In this document: piece by piece, positions 32,102-41,344 of the stretch
Layout: each line of letters starts with the position of its first letter
Position numbering within the stretch: position 1 is the first letter of the stretch
From: Granulicella sp. L46
Lineage (GTDB): Bacteria; Acidobacteriota; Terriglobia; Terriglobales; Acidobacteriaceae
NCBI RefSeq assembly: GCF_009765785.1
Contig: NZ_LMUT01000012.1
Location: 368,150-432,149 of the forward strand
Reading direction: 5' to 3'
DNA: 64,000 nucleotides
Translations under genes and position numbers: made by a program
The notes under the pieces: model-generated
Told to the model about the DNA's origin: nothing
Seen by the model: only the letters and a program-made list of their open reading frames with translations
Database searches by the model: none

Positions 32102-33244
32102 TTAGCGAGGATCCTGGGCGAGGATGCGCTCGTAGTATTGCTCGTATAGCGGGATGATGCGGGAGGCGCAGAAGTGGTCCTGCGCGGTGCGGCGGGAGGC
32201 GGTGGACAACCGCTCTAGCAGCGCCGGGTCGCTGAGGATCGAGATCGCGCCAGCGGCCATGCCTTCGACATCACCAATTTCGTAGAGAAGGCCGTTGACG
32301 CCATCTTCGATTAACTCGGGCACGCCGCCTACGCGCGTTGCGATGGCGGGCACGCGGCAGGCCATGGCTTCGAGCGCGGCCAGCCCGAAGGACTCCATCT
32401 CGGAGGGCATCAGCATGAGGTCGGAGAGCGCGAGGAGCTCGTTGACGTTCTCCTGCTTGCCGACGAAGTCGACGCGGTCGCCGATGCCGAGGCGCATGGC
32501 CAGGAACTCGGCTGCAGAGCGCTCAGGGCCGTCGCCGATCATGAGCAGTCGGGCGGGCAGGGCGCGGGAGACGCGGGCAAAGGTTTCGATGACGTCGAGC
32601 ACGCGTTTCACGGGACGGAAATTCGAGAGGTGCACGAGGAGGCTTTCGCCGGGCTTGGCGAAGCGCGGACGCTGCTGCGCGACCAGTTCGGGATTGCGAA
32701 CGTAGAAGTCGCAGTTGACGAAGTTGCGGATGACTTCGATCTCGCGCGTGATGCCGAGGTTTTCGCGGGTGCGCTCGCGCAGGTGGGAGGAGATGGCGGT
32801 GACGCCGTCGGACTCGTTGATCCCAAATTTTGTGATGGGAAGGTAAGAACGGTCGAGGCCGACGAGGGTGATGTCGGTGCCGTGGAGTGTGGTAATGAAG
32901 GGGAGGTGACGACCGCGGGTGGCCAGCATCTGGCGGGCGAGCAGTGCGCTCACCGAGTGCGGGATTGCGTAGTGGACGTGAAGCAGGTCGAGCGAGTGAA
33001 GCTCAGCGACCTCGGCCATGCGAGTGGCGAGGGCGAGGTCGTAGGGAGGGTACTCGAATAGCGGATAGTTGGAGACCGGGACCTCGTGGTAGCGGATATT
33101 GGCTTCGCGGCCGGCGAGGCGGAAGGGCTGCGAGTAGGTGATGAAGTGGATCTCATGGCCGCGCGCGGCGAGCTCGATCCCGAGCTCGGTGGCGACAACG
33201 CCGGAGCCGCCGTACGTTGGATAACACGTGATGCCAATCTTCAT
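32102..33244 (-). CDS. bshA: N-acetyl-alpha-D-glucosaminyl L-malate synthase
   Basis: A 380-residue GT-B glycosyltransferase opening MKIGITCYPTYGGSGVVATELG, with HEIHFITYSQPFR, LLHVHYAIPHS, TTLHGTDITLVG and the donor-site SEMESFGLAALEAMACRVPAIAT-type pattern. These are the specific features of BshA, which joins GlcNAc from UDP-GlcNAc to L-malate in the first step of bacillithiol synthesis. It lies 40 bases downstream of a ChbG-type deacetylase on the same strand. BshB and BshC are not in the window. The DinB protein at 1487 could be a bacillithiol user. Confidence 0.88.
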   Translation of the reverse strand: MKIGITCYPTYGGSGVVATELGIELAARGHEIHFITYSQPFRLAGREANIRYHEVPVSNYPLFEYPPYDLALATRMAEVAELHSLDLLHVHYAIPHSVSALLARQMLATRGRHLPFITTLHGTDITLVGLDRSYLPITKFGINESDGVTAISSHLRERTRENLGITREIEVIRNFVNCDFYVRNPELVAQQRPRFAKPGESLLVHLSNFRPVKRVLDVIETFARVSRALPARLLMIGDGPERSAAEFLAMRLGIGDRVDFVGKQENVNELLALSDLMLMPSEMESFGLAALEAMACRVPAIATRVGGVPELIEDGVNGLLYEIGDVEGMAAGAISILSDPALLERLSTASRRTAQDHFCASRIIPLYEQYYERILAQDPR

Positions 33245-33284
33245 ATGATTCCGCTATAACCTTTTCCGAGCCAATCTTCGTGGG

Positions 33285-34187
33285 CTACCTGTTCGCTGCC
33301 GTGAGCTGTGCTGCGTCTCTGTAGTTGATGAGTTGCGGGAGCGGAGGATTCGGAGGATGCGATTGTTGTTGTGAAGTTTGAAAGAATGCGACGAGCAGGG
33401 CGGCGCGTTCGATGTCGCGGGTGGCGCGGAGGCGGGTGGTGACCGCGTCGAGGTCGCGATCGTTGTAGCCGGGATGGCAGACTAGCTCCCAAATGCCGCT
33501 GGGCATGGCGTCGAGGATTGCGCGGAGCGTGATGGAGTTGAGATGGCCGGTGGCTGAAATCCCGAGCGTGCCGTTGGTGGTGACGACGCGGCCGCTGCGA
33601 ATCTGGGGCAGAGCGAGGAAGCGCGGCTGCAGAAAGCGGAGGCTGCGCAGTTGGAGGCGGCGTAGGATTCGGCTCTTGCCCAGAGCGATGCTCCAGCGAG
33701 GTTCGAAGGGGTTGCGGATGGCGGGGATACCGGCTCGCTCAGCAACGTCGAGGAGTGGGCGAGCGACGCGCGGGAGGATGTGGGTGTGTTTGTGGGTGTC
33801 GACGTGAGTGAGGGAGATGCCCTGCTGCTGGATGCGGGTAATTTGCGCGAGAGCTTCGCGCGCGATGTCGGCTGCCGAAACTTTTCCGATCAGGACGGCC
33901 GCGAAGAAGTCGGTTAGGGATGCGCGGAAGGATCGGCGGTCGTGGCCGAGGAGTGTGGGGATGGTTTCGGGAGGCGAGAGCGGGATGCCGTCGGTGAGGA
34001 CGATGTGGCAGCCGATGCCGAGCGTGGGCTGCGCATGGGCGATGCGGATGGCGTCGTCGAATGCCGGGCCATTGGCCATGAGGGTGGCGGAGGTGAGAGC
34101 GCCGGCGGAGTGCAGCTCGGCGATGGCGCGATTGATGCCGAGGGTGAGGCCGAAGTCGTCTGCGTTGAGGATTAGGCGCGCGGGCAT
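33285..34187 (-). CDS. ChbG/HpnK (YdjC-type) carbohydrate deacetylase
   Basis: A 300-residue protein. LILNADDFGLTLGINRAI holds the metal Asp pair, GIGCHIVLTDG and HVDTHKHTHILP the metal histidines, and WELVCHPGYND the C-terminal signature of the YdjC/ChbG fold, which removes N-acetyl groups from amino sugars. The start at 34187 begins the homologous region; the frame is open to 34553 but that part crosses the tRNA gene. It sits immediately before bshA, whose pathway next needs a GlcNAc-malate deacetylase, so it may serve that step (inference). HpnK-type hopanoid or chitooligosaccharide roles are alternatives. Confidence 0.82.
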   Translation of the reverse strand: MPARLILNADDFGLTLGINRAIAELHSAGALTSATLMANGPAFDDAIRIAHAQPTLGIGCHIVLTDGIPLSPPETIPTLLGHDRRSFRASLTDFFAAVLIGKVSAADIAREALAQITRIQQQGISLTHVDTHKHTHILPRVARPLLDVAERAGIPAIRNPFEPRWSIALGKSRILRRLQLRSLRFLQPRFLALPQIRSGRVVTTNGTLGISATGHLNSITLRAILDAMPSGIWELVCHPGYNDRDLDAVTTRLRATRDIERAALLVAFFQTSQQQSHPPNPPLPQLINYRDAAQLTAANR

Positions 34188-34281
34188 CGTATGAGCTTCG
34201 ATGGGAGTTGTGGGGAGGTGCGAAACGCGGGGGCAGAGATGATGCCGAGCGTTGTTCGTAAATTCGTGATGACCAAGTAAG

Positions 34282-34358
<77 letters not shown>

Positions 34359-34476
34359 ACTTTTGGGCACGATCTTCAGTGTAGGCGATTGGGGGATTCG
34401 GGGCAATGCACTGGGCAGCGGGATATCATGGACGTCGCGATGTGTGCGGGCGCATGCACGAGAAAAGGTAGAGACG

Positions 34477-35514
34477 ATGAAGGCATTGGTGAAGAGCAAA
34501 GCGGAGCAGGGGTTGTGGCTGGAGGATGTTCCTGTTCCGGAGATCGGGATCAACGATGTGCTGATTCGCGTGCGCTATACCGGCATCTGTGGGACTGACG
34601 TGCATATCTATCAGTGGGACGAGTGGGCGCAAAAAACCATCCCGGTGCCGATGGCGATTGGGCATGAGTTTGTTGGCGAGATTGTTGCAGTGGGATCGAA
34701 TGTAAATGATTTTTATCCCGGCGACATTGTGAGCGGCGAGGGGCATGTGACTTGCGGGCGCTGCCGGAATTGCCTTGCAGGCCGGCGCCATCTGTGCGCG
34801 CATACGCTGGGCGTTGGGGTGAATCGGCCGGGCGCGTTCGCGGAGTTTATCTCGCTGCCGATGACCAATATCTGGCGGCATGATCCGAAGATCAACCAGG
34901 AGGTGGCCGCGATCTTCGATCCCTTTGGCAATGCCGTGCATACGGCGCTCTCGTTCCCGCTGCTCGGTGAGGATGTCCTGATCACTGGTGCGGGGCCGAT
35001 CGGGATCATGGCCATTCCTGTGGCAAAACATGCGGGGGCGCGGCACATTGTGATTACGGATATGAATCCGTATCGGCTTGAGTTGGCCAAGAAGATGGGC
35101 GCGACCCTGGCTGTGAATGCTGCGGAGACTTCGCTTGCCGAAGTGCAGAAACAGCTTGGCATGCAGGAAGGTTTCGATGTGGGATTGGAGATGTCGGGGA
35201 ACGCGCAGGCGCTGCGCGACATGATCGCGAACATGGCGCATGGCGGGAAGATTGCGATCCTCGGAATTCCTGCGAAGGAGGCGCCGATGAACTGGCGCGA
35301 TGTGATCTTCAACATGCTCACGATCAAGGGTATCTATGGCCGTGAGATGTACGAGACCTGGTACAAGATGTCGGTAATGCTGGAGAGTGGCGTCGACATT
35401 GAGCCGGTGATTACGCACCGGTTCGCGTACAGCGACTTTCAGAAAGGGTTCGACGCGATGATCTCGGGCCAGACAGGCAAGGTCGTGCTGGACTGGACGA
35501 GCCTGATCAAGTAG
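34477..35514 (+). CDS. tdh: L-threonine 3-dehydrogenase
   Basis: A 345-residue medium-chain zinc dehydrogenase that oxidises L-threonine to 2-amino-3-ketobutyrate with NAD. The catalytic zinc site includes [10 protein letters not shown] and GHEFVGEI, and the structural zinc site is [27 protein letters not shown] is diagnostic for threonine dehydrogenases, and [19 protein letters not shown] is the NAD fold. The start is set by AAGGTAGAGACG before the ATG; the open frame upstream to 34363 is non-homologous. The partner gene kbl is not adjacent. Confidence 0.95.
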   Translation: MKALVKSKAEQGLWLEDVPVPEIGINDVLIRVRYTGICGTDVHIYQWDEWAQKTIPVPMAIGHEFVGEIVAVGSNVNDFYPGDIVSGEGHVTCGRCRNCLAGRRHLCAHTLGVGVNRPGAFAEFISLPMTNIWRHDPKINQEVAAIFDPFGNAVHTALSFPLLGEDVLITGAGPIGIMAIPVAKHAGARHIVITDMNPYRLELAKKMGATLAVNAAETSLAEVQKQLGMQEGFDVGLEMSGNAQALRDMIANMAHGGKIAILGIPAKEAPMNWRDVIFNMLTIKGIYGREMYETWYKMSVMLESGVDIEPVITHRFAYSDFQKGFDAMISGQTGKVVLDWTSLIK

Positions 35515-35520
35515 ACGGGC

Positions 35521-35883
35521 TTATTCAAACGCGGCGCAGGCGGTGGCCTCATCTTCATGCAGGGTGGTGTACTTGGTGATGCCGACCATGGTGAAGACTT
35601 TTTTGAAGTGAGGGCTGAGGCCGAAGGAGTGGATCTTCTGGCCTTTCTTGCTGGCGGCGATCATCATCTGGATGACCAGCGCGATGCCGCTCGAGTTCAG
35701 GTATTCCACCTTTGAAAAATCTAAAAGGATGCGTTTCACGGTGTCGGGCAGACCTTCGTAGGTGCCCATCACGGCCGGTTGCGAAGCGCTGGTAATGTCG
35801 CCCGAGAAGCGCAGTACGGTGATGGGGTCGCCGGTAGCGGCAGGGAGTTCTTCGACGGTAACGCGGGTAACCAATTCCGGCAT
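35521..35883 (-). CDS. STAS-domain anti-sigma factor antagonist
   Basis: A 120-residue single STAS domain. KRILLDFSKVEYLNSSGIALVIQ has the NSSG site whose serine is phosphorylated by RsbW-type kinases, and GQKIHSFGLSPHFKKVFTMVGI is the usual C-terminal part. It lies 49 bases downstream of the anti-sigma kinase gene on the same strand, so the pair likely forms one partner-switching unit. It is distinct from the second STAS protein at 36643. Confidence 0.9.
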   Translation of the reverse strand: MPELVTRVTVEELPAATGDPITVLRFSGDITSASQPAVMGTYEGLPDTVKRILLDFSKVEYLNSSGIALVIQMMIAASKKGQKIHSFGLSPHFKKVFTMVGITKYTTLHEDEATACAAFE

Positions 35884-35932
35884 GCTGTCTCCACTATCTA
35901 GATCGTTGTCCAGATCATTCTAGAGGGTAATG

Positions 35933-36418
35933 CTAGACCTGCGGGTTGCTGAGATGAATGACCATGCGGGCGTAGCTGCCAGCGGGCGGGGAACTGACCC
36001 ACTCGGCCTCGTCCACCAGGGCCTGAATGAGGAACATCCCCATGCCGCGAGCGTCTTCTTCACCCAGCATCTTTTTGTCGATATCAGGGGCGTCGGTCTT
36101 GCTCTGCGGACCTTTGCCATTGTCGGTAACTTTGACCTCGAGCGAGTTGGCGTCCATCGACAGAATCACGCCAACGCTGAGCGCCTCATCCAGCTTATTG
36201 CCATGCTCCATGGCGTTGATGCAGGCCTCGGCCACGGCAGTCTTGAGGTCGTCGACGCGCTCTTCACTAAAGCCCATCAGGCGCGCCACGCTGGCCGCGG
36301 TATTCATCGCTACCTTCTCGTAGCCCAGACGCGAGGGAAGTCGCAGCTCGATACTGCTGCTGCTGGCTCGCCCGCTGCCTGTCGTTTTTTCGCCGCTTCC
36401 GGTCGCTTTATTGCTCAA
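35933..36418 (-). CDS. Anti-sigma factor kinase (RsbW-type ATP-binding protein)
   Basis: About 161 residues with a GHKL ATPase fold: N-box VAEACINAMEHGNK, G1 VTDNGKGP and G2 ARGMGMFLIQALVDE. RsbW/SpoIIAB proteins bind a sigma factor and phosphorylate a STAS antagonist. The frame begins with GTG at 36424, but GGGAGG lies 6-7 bases before the in-frame TTG at 36418, so that start is preferred. The first 20 residues are a Ser/Gly-rich linker. No sigma factor gene is adjacent. Confidence 0.88.
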   Translation of the reverse strand: MSNKATGSGEKTTGSGRASSSSIELRLPSRLGYEKVAMNTAASVARLMGFSEERVDDLKTAVAEACINAMEHGNKLDEALSVGVILSMDANSLEVKVTDNGKGPQSKTDAPDIDKKMLGEEDARGMGMFLIQALVDEAEWVSSPPAGSYARMVIHLSNPQV

Positions 36419-36642
36419 CGCCACCCTCCCTCATCGCCTTGCGATACATGGCGTTGAGAAGACTCTTTGGCCCGTCTGCCAGAGTAGAGTAGCAGTCCGG
36501 CAACGTCCAGCAACGAAAATCTTGAGGGATGAGCCTTGTGGTGAACGATGCGGGCGGTTATAGATGAGGTACACTTTCACCAGTTAGACCCCGACACTGA
36601 GCCAGAGATGACCAAATATCGAGCGAAGAAGGAGTTAGAGGC

Positions 36643-36987
36643 ATGAGCATGACGTTAGCGACCCGGAATGTGAGCGGGGTAACCATTGTTGATTTGAGCG
36701 GGAAGATCACCCTGGGTGAAGGTGGAGTCACCCTGCGTGAGGAAGTTCGGAAGCTGCTGGCCGATGGGTCCAAGAAGATTGTGCTGAACCTGGGCGAGGT
36801 CAATTACATCGACAGCTCCGGGCTCGGCGAGCTGGTAAGCGCGTATACGGCAGTGAAGAATGCCGGAGGCGAGCTGAAACTGCTCAACCTGACCAGCAAG
36901 GTTCGCGATCTGCTTGTGATTACCAAGCTGGTCACGGTGTTTGACGTCAGGGATGACGAGGCTTCAGCCGTGTCGTCGTTCGCGTAA
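36643..36987 (+). CDS. STAS-domain anti-sigma factor antagonist, second copy
   Basis: A 114-residue STAS protein: TIVDLSGKITLGEG, KIVLNLGEVNYIDSSGLGELVSAY (the phosphorylatable DSSG serine near residue 59), GGELKLLNLTSKVRDLLVITKL. This is closer to the classic SpoIIAA/RsbV pattern than the copy at 35521. GAAGGAGTTAGAGGC precedes the ATG. It is transcribed away from the kinase gene and towards the SpoIIE phosphatase, which would dephosphorylate one or both antagonists. Confidence 0.92.
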   Translation: MSMTLATRNVSGVTIVDLSGKITLGEGGVTLREEVRKLLADGSKKIVLNLGEVNYIDSSGLGELVSAYTAVKNAGGELKLLNLTSKVRDLLVITKLVTVFDVRDDEASAVSSFA

Positions 36988-37026
36988 GAGATCCAGACGG
37001 TTGCGGCGCAAGGCAGCGGGTTGGAA

Positions 37027-39075
37027 TTACGCTGCGTTGCGCCGCACCTGAAGCACTAGAATGTCATCTTCCTGCCCGAAGTTCTGAGCCGCCGTGGCGA
37101 TATCTTCTGCGGTCGTTGTCTTTTGCAGGAGTGCGCTGATTCGGTCGAAGCCGAAGAGGTTGCCGTGGACGTCCTGCGCCTCGACGATACCGTCGGACAT
37201 GAGGATGAGTGAGTCGCCCGGATGCAGGGTGAAGGTTGTGACCGAGTGCTCTGCGTCGGGAATTGTACCGAGCGGTAGAGCGCCCTCCATCTCCATCTCT
37301 TCGCCGTTGAGGTAGGGCGGGAGCTGGCCGGCGTTGGCGAGTGTGGCGTTGCCAAGCGGATCGATGTAAACAATCTGGCAGGTGGCGCTGGAATGCTGGC
37401 GCTCACATAGCTGAACGTTGACATCATGCATCATCTGCACAGGATCCTGAGTGTGCAGGGCTGCGCCGCGCAGGGCGCCGACAATCGTGGCCACCAGCAT
37501 GCCGGCCTGCATTCCTTTGCCTGTAACGTCGCCCACAATGATGATTGCCGATCCTGGCACGTCGCCGGGATGTACCTGGAAGAAGTCGCCACCGACTTCA
37601 CGAGCGGGACGATACGCACTGTCGATGGTTAGACCAGGAATTTGCGGCAGCTTGTTGGGGATAAGGATCTGCTGGACCTGCTGGGCCTGCTGAATTTCGA
37701 GCTTCCATTGCTCCTTCAATTTCTGGGTATTGAAGTAGCGGATGAGCAGCAGGACAGTGATCATGAGCAGCGAGATCACGGTTGCGGCCGTGCCCAGAGA
37801 TATCTCAAGACCCAAAACAGAGAAGACGGTAAAGGGCCTGAGGACGTGGATGAGCCGCATTTCGTGCTGATAGTTCGCGACGAATACGAGGATGACTGCC
37901 GTCGCGGCCATCCAGCCGCCTGTTTTTTGCCGGGTGAGACCGCGGTAGGTGATGAAAAAGAGCAATACACCGAGGTAAAGCTTCGCAATCAGCAGGACGG
38001 GATTGATGACGCTCGCATAGTGCGTGGGGACATGCAGCCCATAAAGCGGCGGCCGGAGCATCGCCGTGCCGATGACCAGAATTCCGACCACCGACCACAC
38101 CAGCCATTGCAGCCGGGCAGTCCTCCACAAGCGGAACCAATAGCCCCAGAAGATGACCCACAGGCCGATGCGCAGGGGCGCGAGGATGACATCCCTCAGG
38201 ATGACGGCAAGGTCCTGTCCAATCCACGCTGCAAAGTTCGCCGAAATCACAATGGTATTGGAGACGAGCGTGACCAGGCATACCAGCGCCAGCCAGAAGT
38301 ATGATTTTTCCTCGCGATCAAGCCAGAAGAGACTGAGGGTCAGGAGGAGTGCCATGAACAGGATCATCGATTCGACAAAGCCGGTGATGAGGGTACGGGC
38401 GTTCTCGTCGTAATCGAATTGTGTGAGCACTTCTATAACCGACGCGTACCCCAGTACCGGCGGTCCATGCAGACCGCCCGCATCCGGAAAACTGAAGATC
38501 GTGGCGCTGTCCATCCAGACGCGGATGGCGATGGTAATGGTGCCGCCGCGAATGCCTTTGGGCAGGAGGAACTCCTCTGGCAGGGTGCTGTAGGCGGTCA
38601 CGTGGCCGGTATTGAACGAGCCGAAGGAACCGATTTCCTGGCCATTGACGAAGACCTGGTAGGCGTCGTCGACTTGGTCGGGCATCTTCAATGCGAGACG
38701 TCGGCTGGCGCCCTCGACGTTCACCCGCAGACGATACCAGGCGTAGCCGGAGTACTTGGGATAGCCTGTGGCCGTCCAGCCGGGCAGATCCCCGCTGACG
38801 CCGATGCTCTCGTCCGCTGAGCCGGGCGGGGGAGTGAGATCCATGGAGCCCCAGTTGGAGTCGTCGAAGTCAGTCTGCGCCCACGCCATGTCGTCGCCGG
38901 TGCGAAACTTCCAGGGGCCGGCGAGTTCGGCGGAGGACAGGCCCAGCGTTACGCTGGATGTGCCCGCTGCCGGGAGCGAGCTGGCGCCGACAGGCTGGCC
39001 TGCAGCCGGGGCAGTCTGCGCGCCCGCTGAGACGGATCCCAACAAGATCAACAACGCCCAGGCCCCACGGCACAT
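37027..39075 (-). CDS. Membrane receptor SpoIIE-type PP2C phosphatase (7TMR-DISM-like)
   Basis: A 682-residue protein. A signal peptide is followed by a beta-rich periplasmic domain of jelly-roll type (PWKFRTGDDMAWAQTDFDDS, YAWYRLRVNVEG, FVNGQEIGSFG; about 45-200), seven or so membrane helices (about 220-440), a coiled segment (LKEQWKLEIQQAQQVQQILIP), and a C-terminal SpoIIE/PP2C domain: REVGGDFFQV, GDVTGKGMQAGM, LILMSDGIVEAQD. It senses an outside ligand and dephosphorylates STAS antagonists inside. GGGAGTCGCT precedes the start. It is convergent with the STAS gene at 36643. Confidence 0.93.
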   Translation of the reverse strand: MCRGAWALLILLGSVSAGAQTAPAAGQPVGASSLPAAGTSSVTLGLSSAELAGPWKFRTGDDMAWAQTDFDDSNWGSMDLTPPPGSADESIGVSGDLPGWTATGYPKYSGYAWYRLRVNVEGASRRLALKMPDQVDDAYQVFVNGQEIGSFGSFNTGHVTAYSTLPEEFLLPKGIRGGTITIAIRVWMDSATIFSFPDAGGLHGPPVLGYASVIEVLTQFDYDENARTLITGFVESMILFMALLLTLSLFWLDREEKSYFWLALVCLVTLVSNTIVISANFAAWIGQDLAVILRDVILAPLRIGLWVIFWGYWFRLWRTARLQWLVWSVVGILVIGTAMLRPPLYGLHVPTHYASVINPVLLIAKLYLGVLLFFITYRGLTRQKTGGWMAATAVILVFVANYQHEMRLIHVLRPFTVFSVLGLEISLGTAATVISLLMITVLLLIRYFNTQKLKEQWKLEIQQAQQVQQILIPNKLPQIPGLTIDSAYRPAREVGGDFFQVHPGDVPGSAIIIVGDVTGKGMQAGMLVATIVGALRGAALHTQDPVQMMHDVNVQLCERQHSSATCQIVYIDPLGNATLANAGQLPPYLNGEEMEMEGALPLGTIPDAEHSVTTFTLHPGDSLILMSDGIVEAQDVHGNLFGFDRISALLQKTTTAEDIATAAQNFGQEDDILVLQVRRNAA

Positions 39076-39193
39076 AGCGACTCCCTGTCAAAGAATTCAA
39101 AGGTTCAGGATAGGGCCCGCCAGCGACTGCACATCCTCTATAGCGTTCGCCATCTCCCGGTGAGGAATTGTATCGCCCGACAGGGGATTGCTG

Positions 39194-39235
39194 CAGCAAA
39201 AGAAGAAGGGACCTTACGCTAGGTAAGGTCCCTTC
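39194..39235 (-). terminator. Intrinsic terminator of PEP-CTERM gene
   Basis: GAAGGGACCTTA and TAAGGTCCCTTC form a perfect 12-pair stem with a 7-base loop. On the minus strand it is followed by TTCTTTTGC. Confidence 0.88.
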
Positions 39236-39277
39236 ATTCTCGCACGGTTATCGATGCAGAGACGCTGCCCGACCGGT

Positions 39278-39844
39278 TTAGAGGCCCAGACTGGATGCGC
39301 CCATGCGACTGCGGTAGACGAATCCCGCGAACAGGAAGAATCCTGTAGCGAGAAGCAGGAGGCTACCCGGCTCCGGGGTTACCGACGATACCGTGGCATC
39401 AGGGAAGTTCTTGGGATTGATGCCCTGTTCCTCGATTGTGAACGTGTCGGTTGTGCACCATTCGCTATACGTCGGAATGTCCAGGTTGGTGAAGATGAAC
39501 TGGTACACGGTGATGCCGTTGATGTCGAGGGGGGTATAACTGCAGTCGATGCCCTTTTGCGACAGGCAACCGCCGTCTCCATCCGCAACCGTAAACTTGT
39601 TTGCCGTGATATCGATCATCAGGCTCGTGAGCGTTTTGCCTGTGTCGTTCTCAATCGTTAGGCAGCCGTAATCCTGTGGCGTGCCCTTGCCGCAGGAGCT
39701 GAACCCTTCGGTCAGAGGGCTGCCCGTGTATTTGAACGGTGTGGGCGGGGCGTCGAGTACGCCAAGCTTGAAGTCGTCTGCCTTCGCCATACCGCTCAGG
39801 GCGCAGACAAACACTAGCGCAGATAGACAACGTAAAGATTTCAT
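39278..39844 (-). CDS. PEP-CTERM sorting domain protein, second
   Basis: 188 residues: a signal peptide (LSALVFVCALSGMAKA), a beta-rich body with six cysteines that may form disulfides (SSCGKG, YGCLTI, GGCLSQ, DCSYTP, EWCTTD), and a C-terminal VTPEPGSLLLLATGFFLFAG with an arginine-containing end, the PEP-CTERM export signal. The body differs from the protein at 14173, which has no such cysteines. AAGGAGAACATAAGAG precedes the ATG. It is a single-gene unit ended by a strong terminator. Confidence 0.87.
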   Translation of the reverse strand: MKSLRCLSALVFVCALSGMAKADDFKLGVLDAPPTPFKYTGSPLTEGFSSCGKGTPQDYGCLTIENDTGKTLTSLMIDITANKFTVADGDGGCLSQKGIDCSYTPLDINGITVYQFIFTNLDIPTYSEWCTTDTFTIEEQGINPKNFPDATVSSVTPEPGSLLLLATGFFLFAGFVYRSRMGASSLGL

Positions 39845-40399
39845 CTCTTATGTTCTCCTTGGGAGCATCCTTTGATTTCGTTCCTGACTGCACGTCTTTG
39901 CTACACCGTTTCGGGCCGGGGTTTCATCGAACGTGAGGTGATTCCTTGATGTCGTCTACTGCCTGGCAGCGGCCTTGATCAAAGCACCGCATCGAAAAAA
40001 ATCACAACTGCAACTGTGTTACCCGTGCCGTGAGTCGCGCCTGGAGTTGCTGTCGTTCCAGGGAGTGCTCCTTCGACGGAAAATCCAAAGCTCAGAGATT
40101 GCAACAAGAGCCTCAGCGGATGCTCTTGTAATGCCTCGTCTTGCCGACCCACGAGATGCTCTGGTGGGAAATTGGGCCCGAACGCGGCTTGCCAAATCTT
40201 TGCGTACTTGAGGAAGAAGCAAACAGCGTGCCAAACCGCAGTTGGCTAAAACTCCCCAATTTGCTGATTCAGCTGTGGATATCTTCCGGAGTTTGCACTT
40301 TCTTGCATGGTTTGGGGGGAAGAATCTTCCGCTCGTCACGCACGCCGAGCAAGAATTACCATCAAGCCGTACTCTGTTGTCGAAAGATAGAGGAGCCCT
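39845..40399. other. 555-base intergenic stretch without recognisable gene
   Basis: It lies between divergent genes. The only structure noted is a hairpin, ACAAGAGC (40104-40111) with GCTCTTGT (40122-40129). Frames of 65-155 codons across it have no credible composition, start or homology that I recognise. Confidence 0.6.
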
Positions 40400-41071
40400 A
40401 TGCACAACAACACGATGGAAAGCAGCCTGGAAGCGTTGAAGACGGCAGGTACCGCCGTGATCGCGGATGTATTCGACAGCCTGCACAGAACGCCGCCGGT
40501 GGTCGATACCTGCCTGCGGTCGATTGGCCCGGCGACCGTGTTTGCGGGGCCTGCGTACACCGTGACGGGCGAGTCGGTGAGGTTTACGGGTGGGGACCGG
40601 GCGAAGTTGGAGGCGATCGACAATATGCCGGCAGGCGTGGTGGCGGTGTGGGCGAGCAGGTGTGCCAAGGGCGTTTGTTGCTTTGGCGACTTGCTGGCCA
40701 GTGCGATGCGGGCGCGCGGATGTGTGGCAGCGGTGGTGGATGGCGGGGTGAGGGATACGGCGTACCTGGCGGACTTTGGGATGCCGGTCGTGGCACGCTA
40801 CCGAACGCCGGTGCAGGGAGTGGGACGGTGGCGGGTGACAGGATCGCAGGTGAAGGTGTGGGTGCGGGGGACGCTGGAGGAGTGGCTATGCGTGTCTCCG
40901 GGCGACATTGTCGTGGGCGATTCCGACGGGGAGATCGTGATTCCGCACGACATGCTTGAGGAGGTGACGGCAAAGGTCATCGAGTGGTCGCGGATCGAAT
41001 CAGGATCGCGCGCGGATATTGTTGCAGGGATGCCGCTGCTCGAGGCGTTGGAGAAGTACGGGCACCTGTAG
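40400..41071 (+). CDS. RraA family protein
   Basis: A 223-residue protein of the RraA/HMG-aldolase fold: TAVIADVFDSLHRTPP, GPAYTVTGESVRF, GDLLASAMRARGCVAAVVDGGVRDT (about 96-120) and PGDIVVGDSDGEIVIP. Family members are oxaloacetate decarboxylase/4-hydroxy-4-methyl-2-oxoglutarate aldolases in catabolism, or RNase E inhibitors in enterics. The conserved DGGVRD with arginine and aspartate fits an aldolase-type enzyme rather than a pure inhibitor. AGAGGAGCCCT precedes the ATG. It appears to stand alone. Confidence 0.88.
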   Translation: MHNNTMESSLEALKTAGTAVIADVFDSLHRTPPVVDTCLRSIGPATVFAGPAYTVTGESVRFTGGDRAKLEAIDNMPAGVVAVWASRCAKGVCCFGDLLASAMRARGCVAAVVDGGVRDTAYLADFGMPVVARYRTPVQGVGRWRVTGSQVKVWVRGTLEEWLCVSPGDIVVGDSDGEIVIPHDMLEEVTAKVIEWSRIESGSRADIVAGMPLLEALEKYGHL

Positions 41072-41344
41072 CTGCCGATGGCCTCGAAACGCGTGCCGCG
41101 TAGAGCGCGAAGTGCTGATTGCGGCCACCGACGCTGGAGGCAGTCAGGCGCTTGTTGGGAATCGTAAAGTACAGCGAAGTTCCAACGCGCCTTCAAGAAA
41201 TTCTTCTTTGTGCCGATACTGGTATCGTACCGTCTCTTTACGTCGCACAATACGCCAGGCGCGGTAGGACGGGCGGGTAGTGGCTGTGTCCCGCAGGTAG
41301 TATCGAAGAGAAGCATCTGAAGGTGCAGGGGAGAGATTCTGTCG

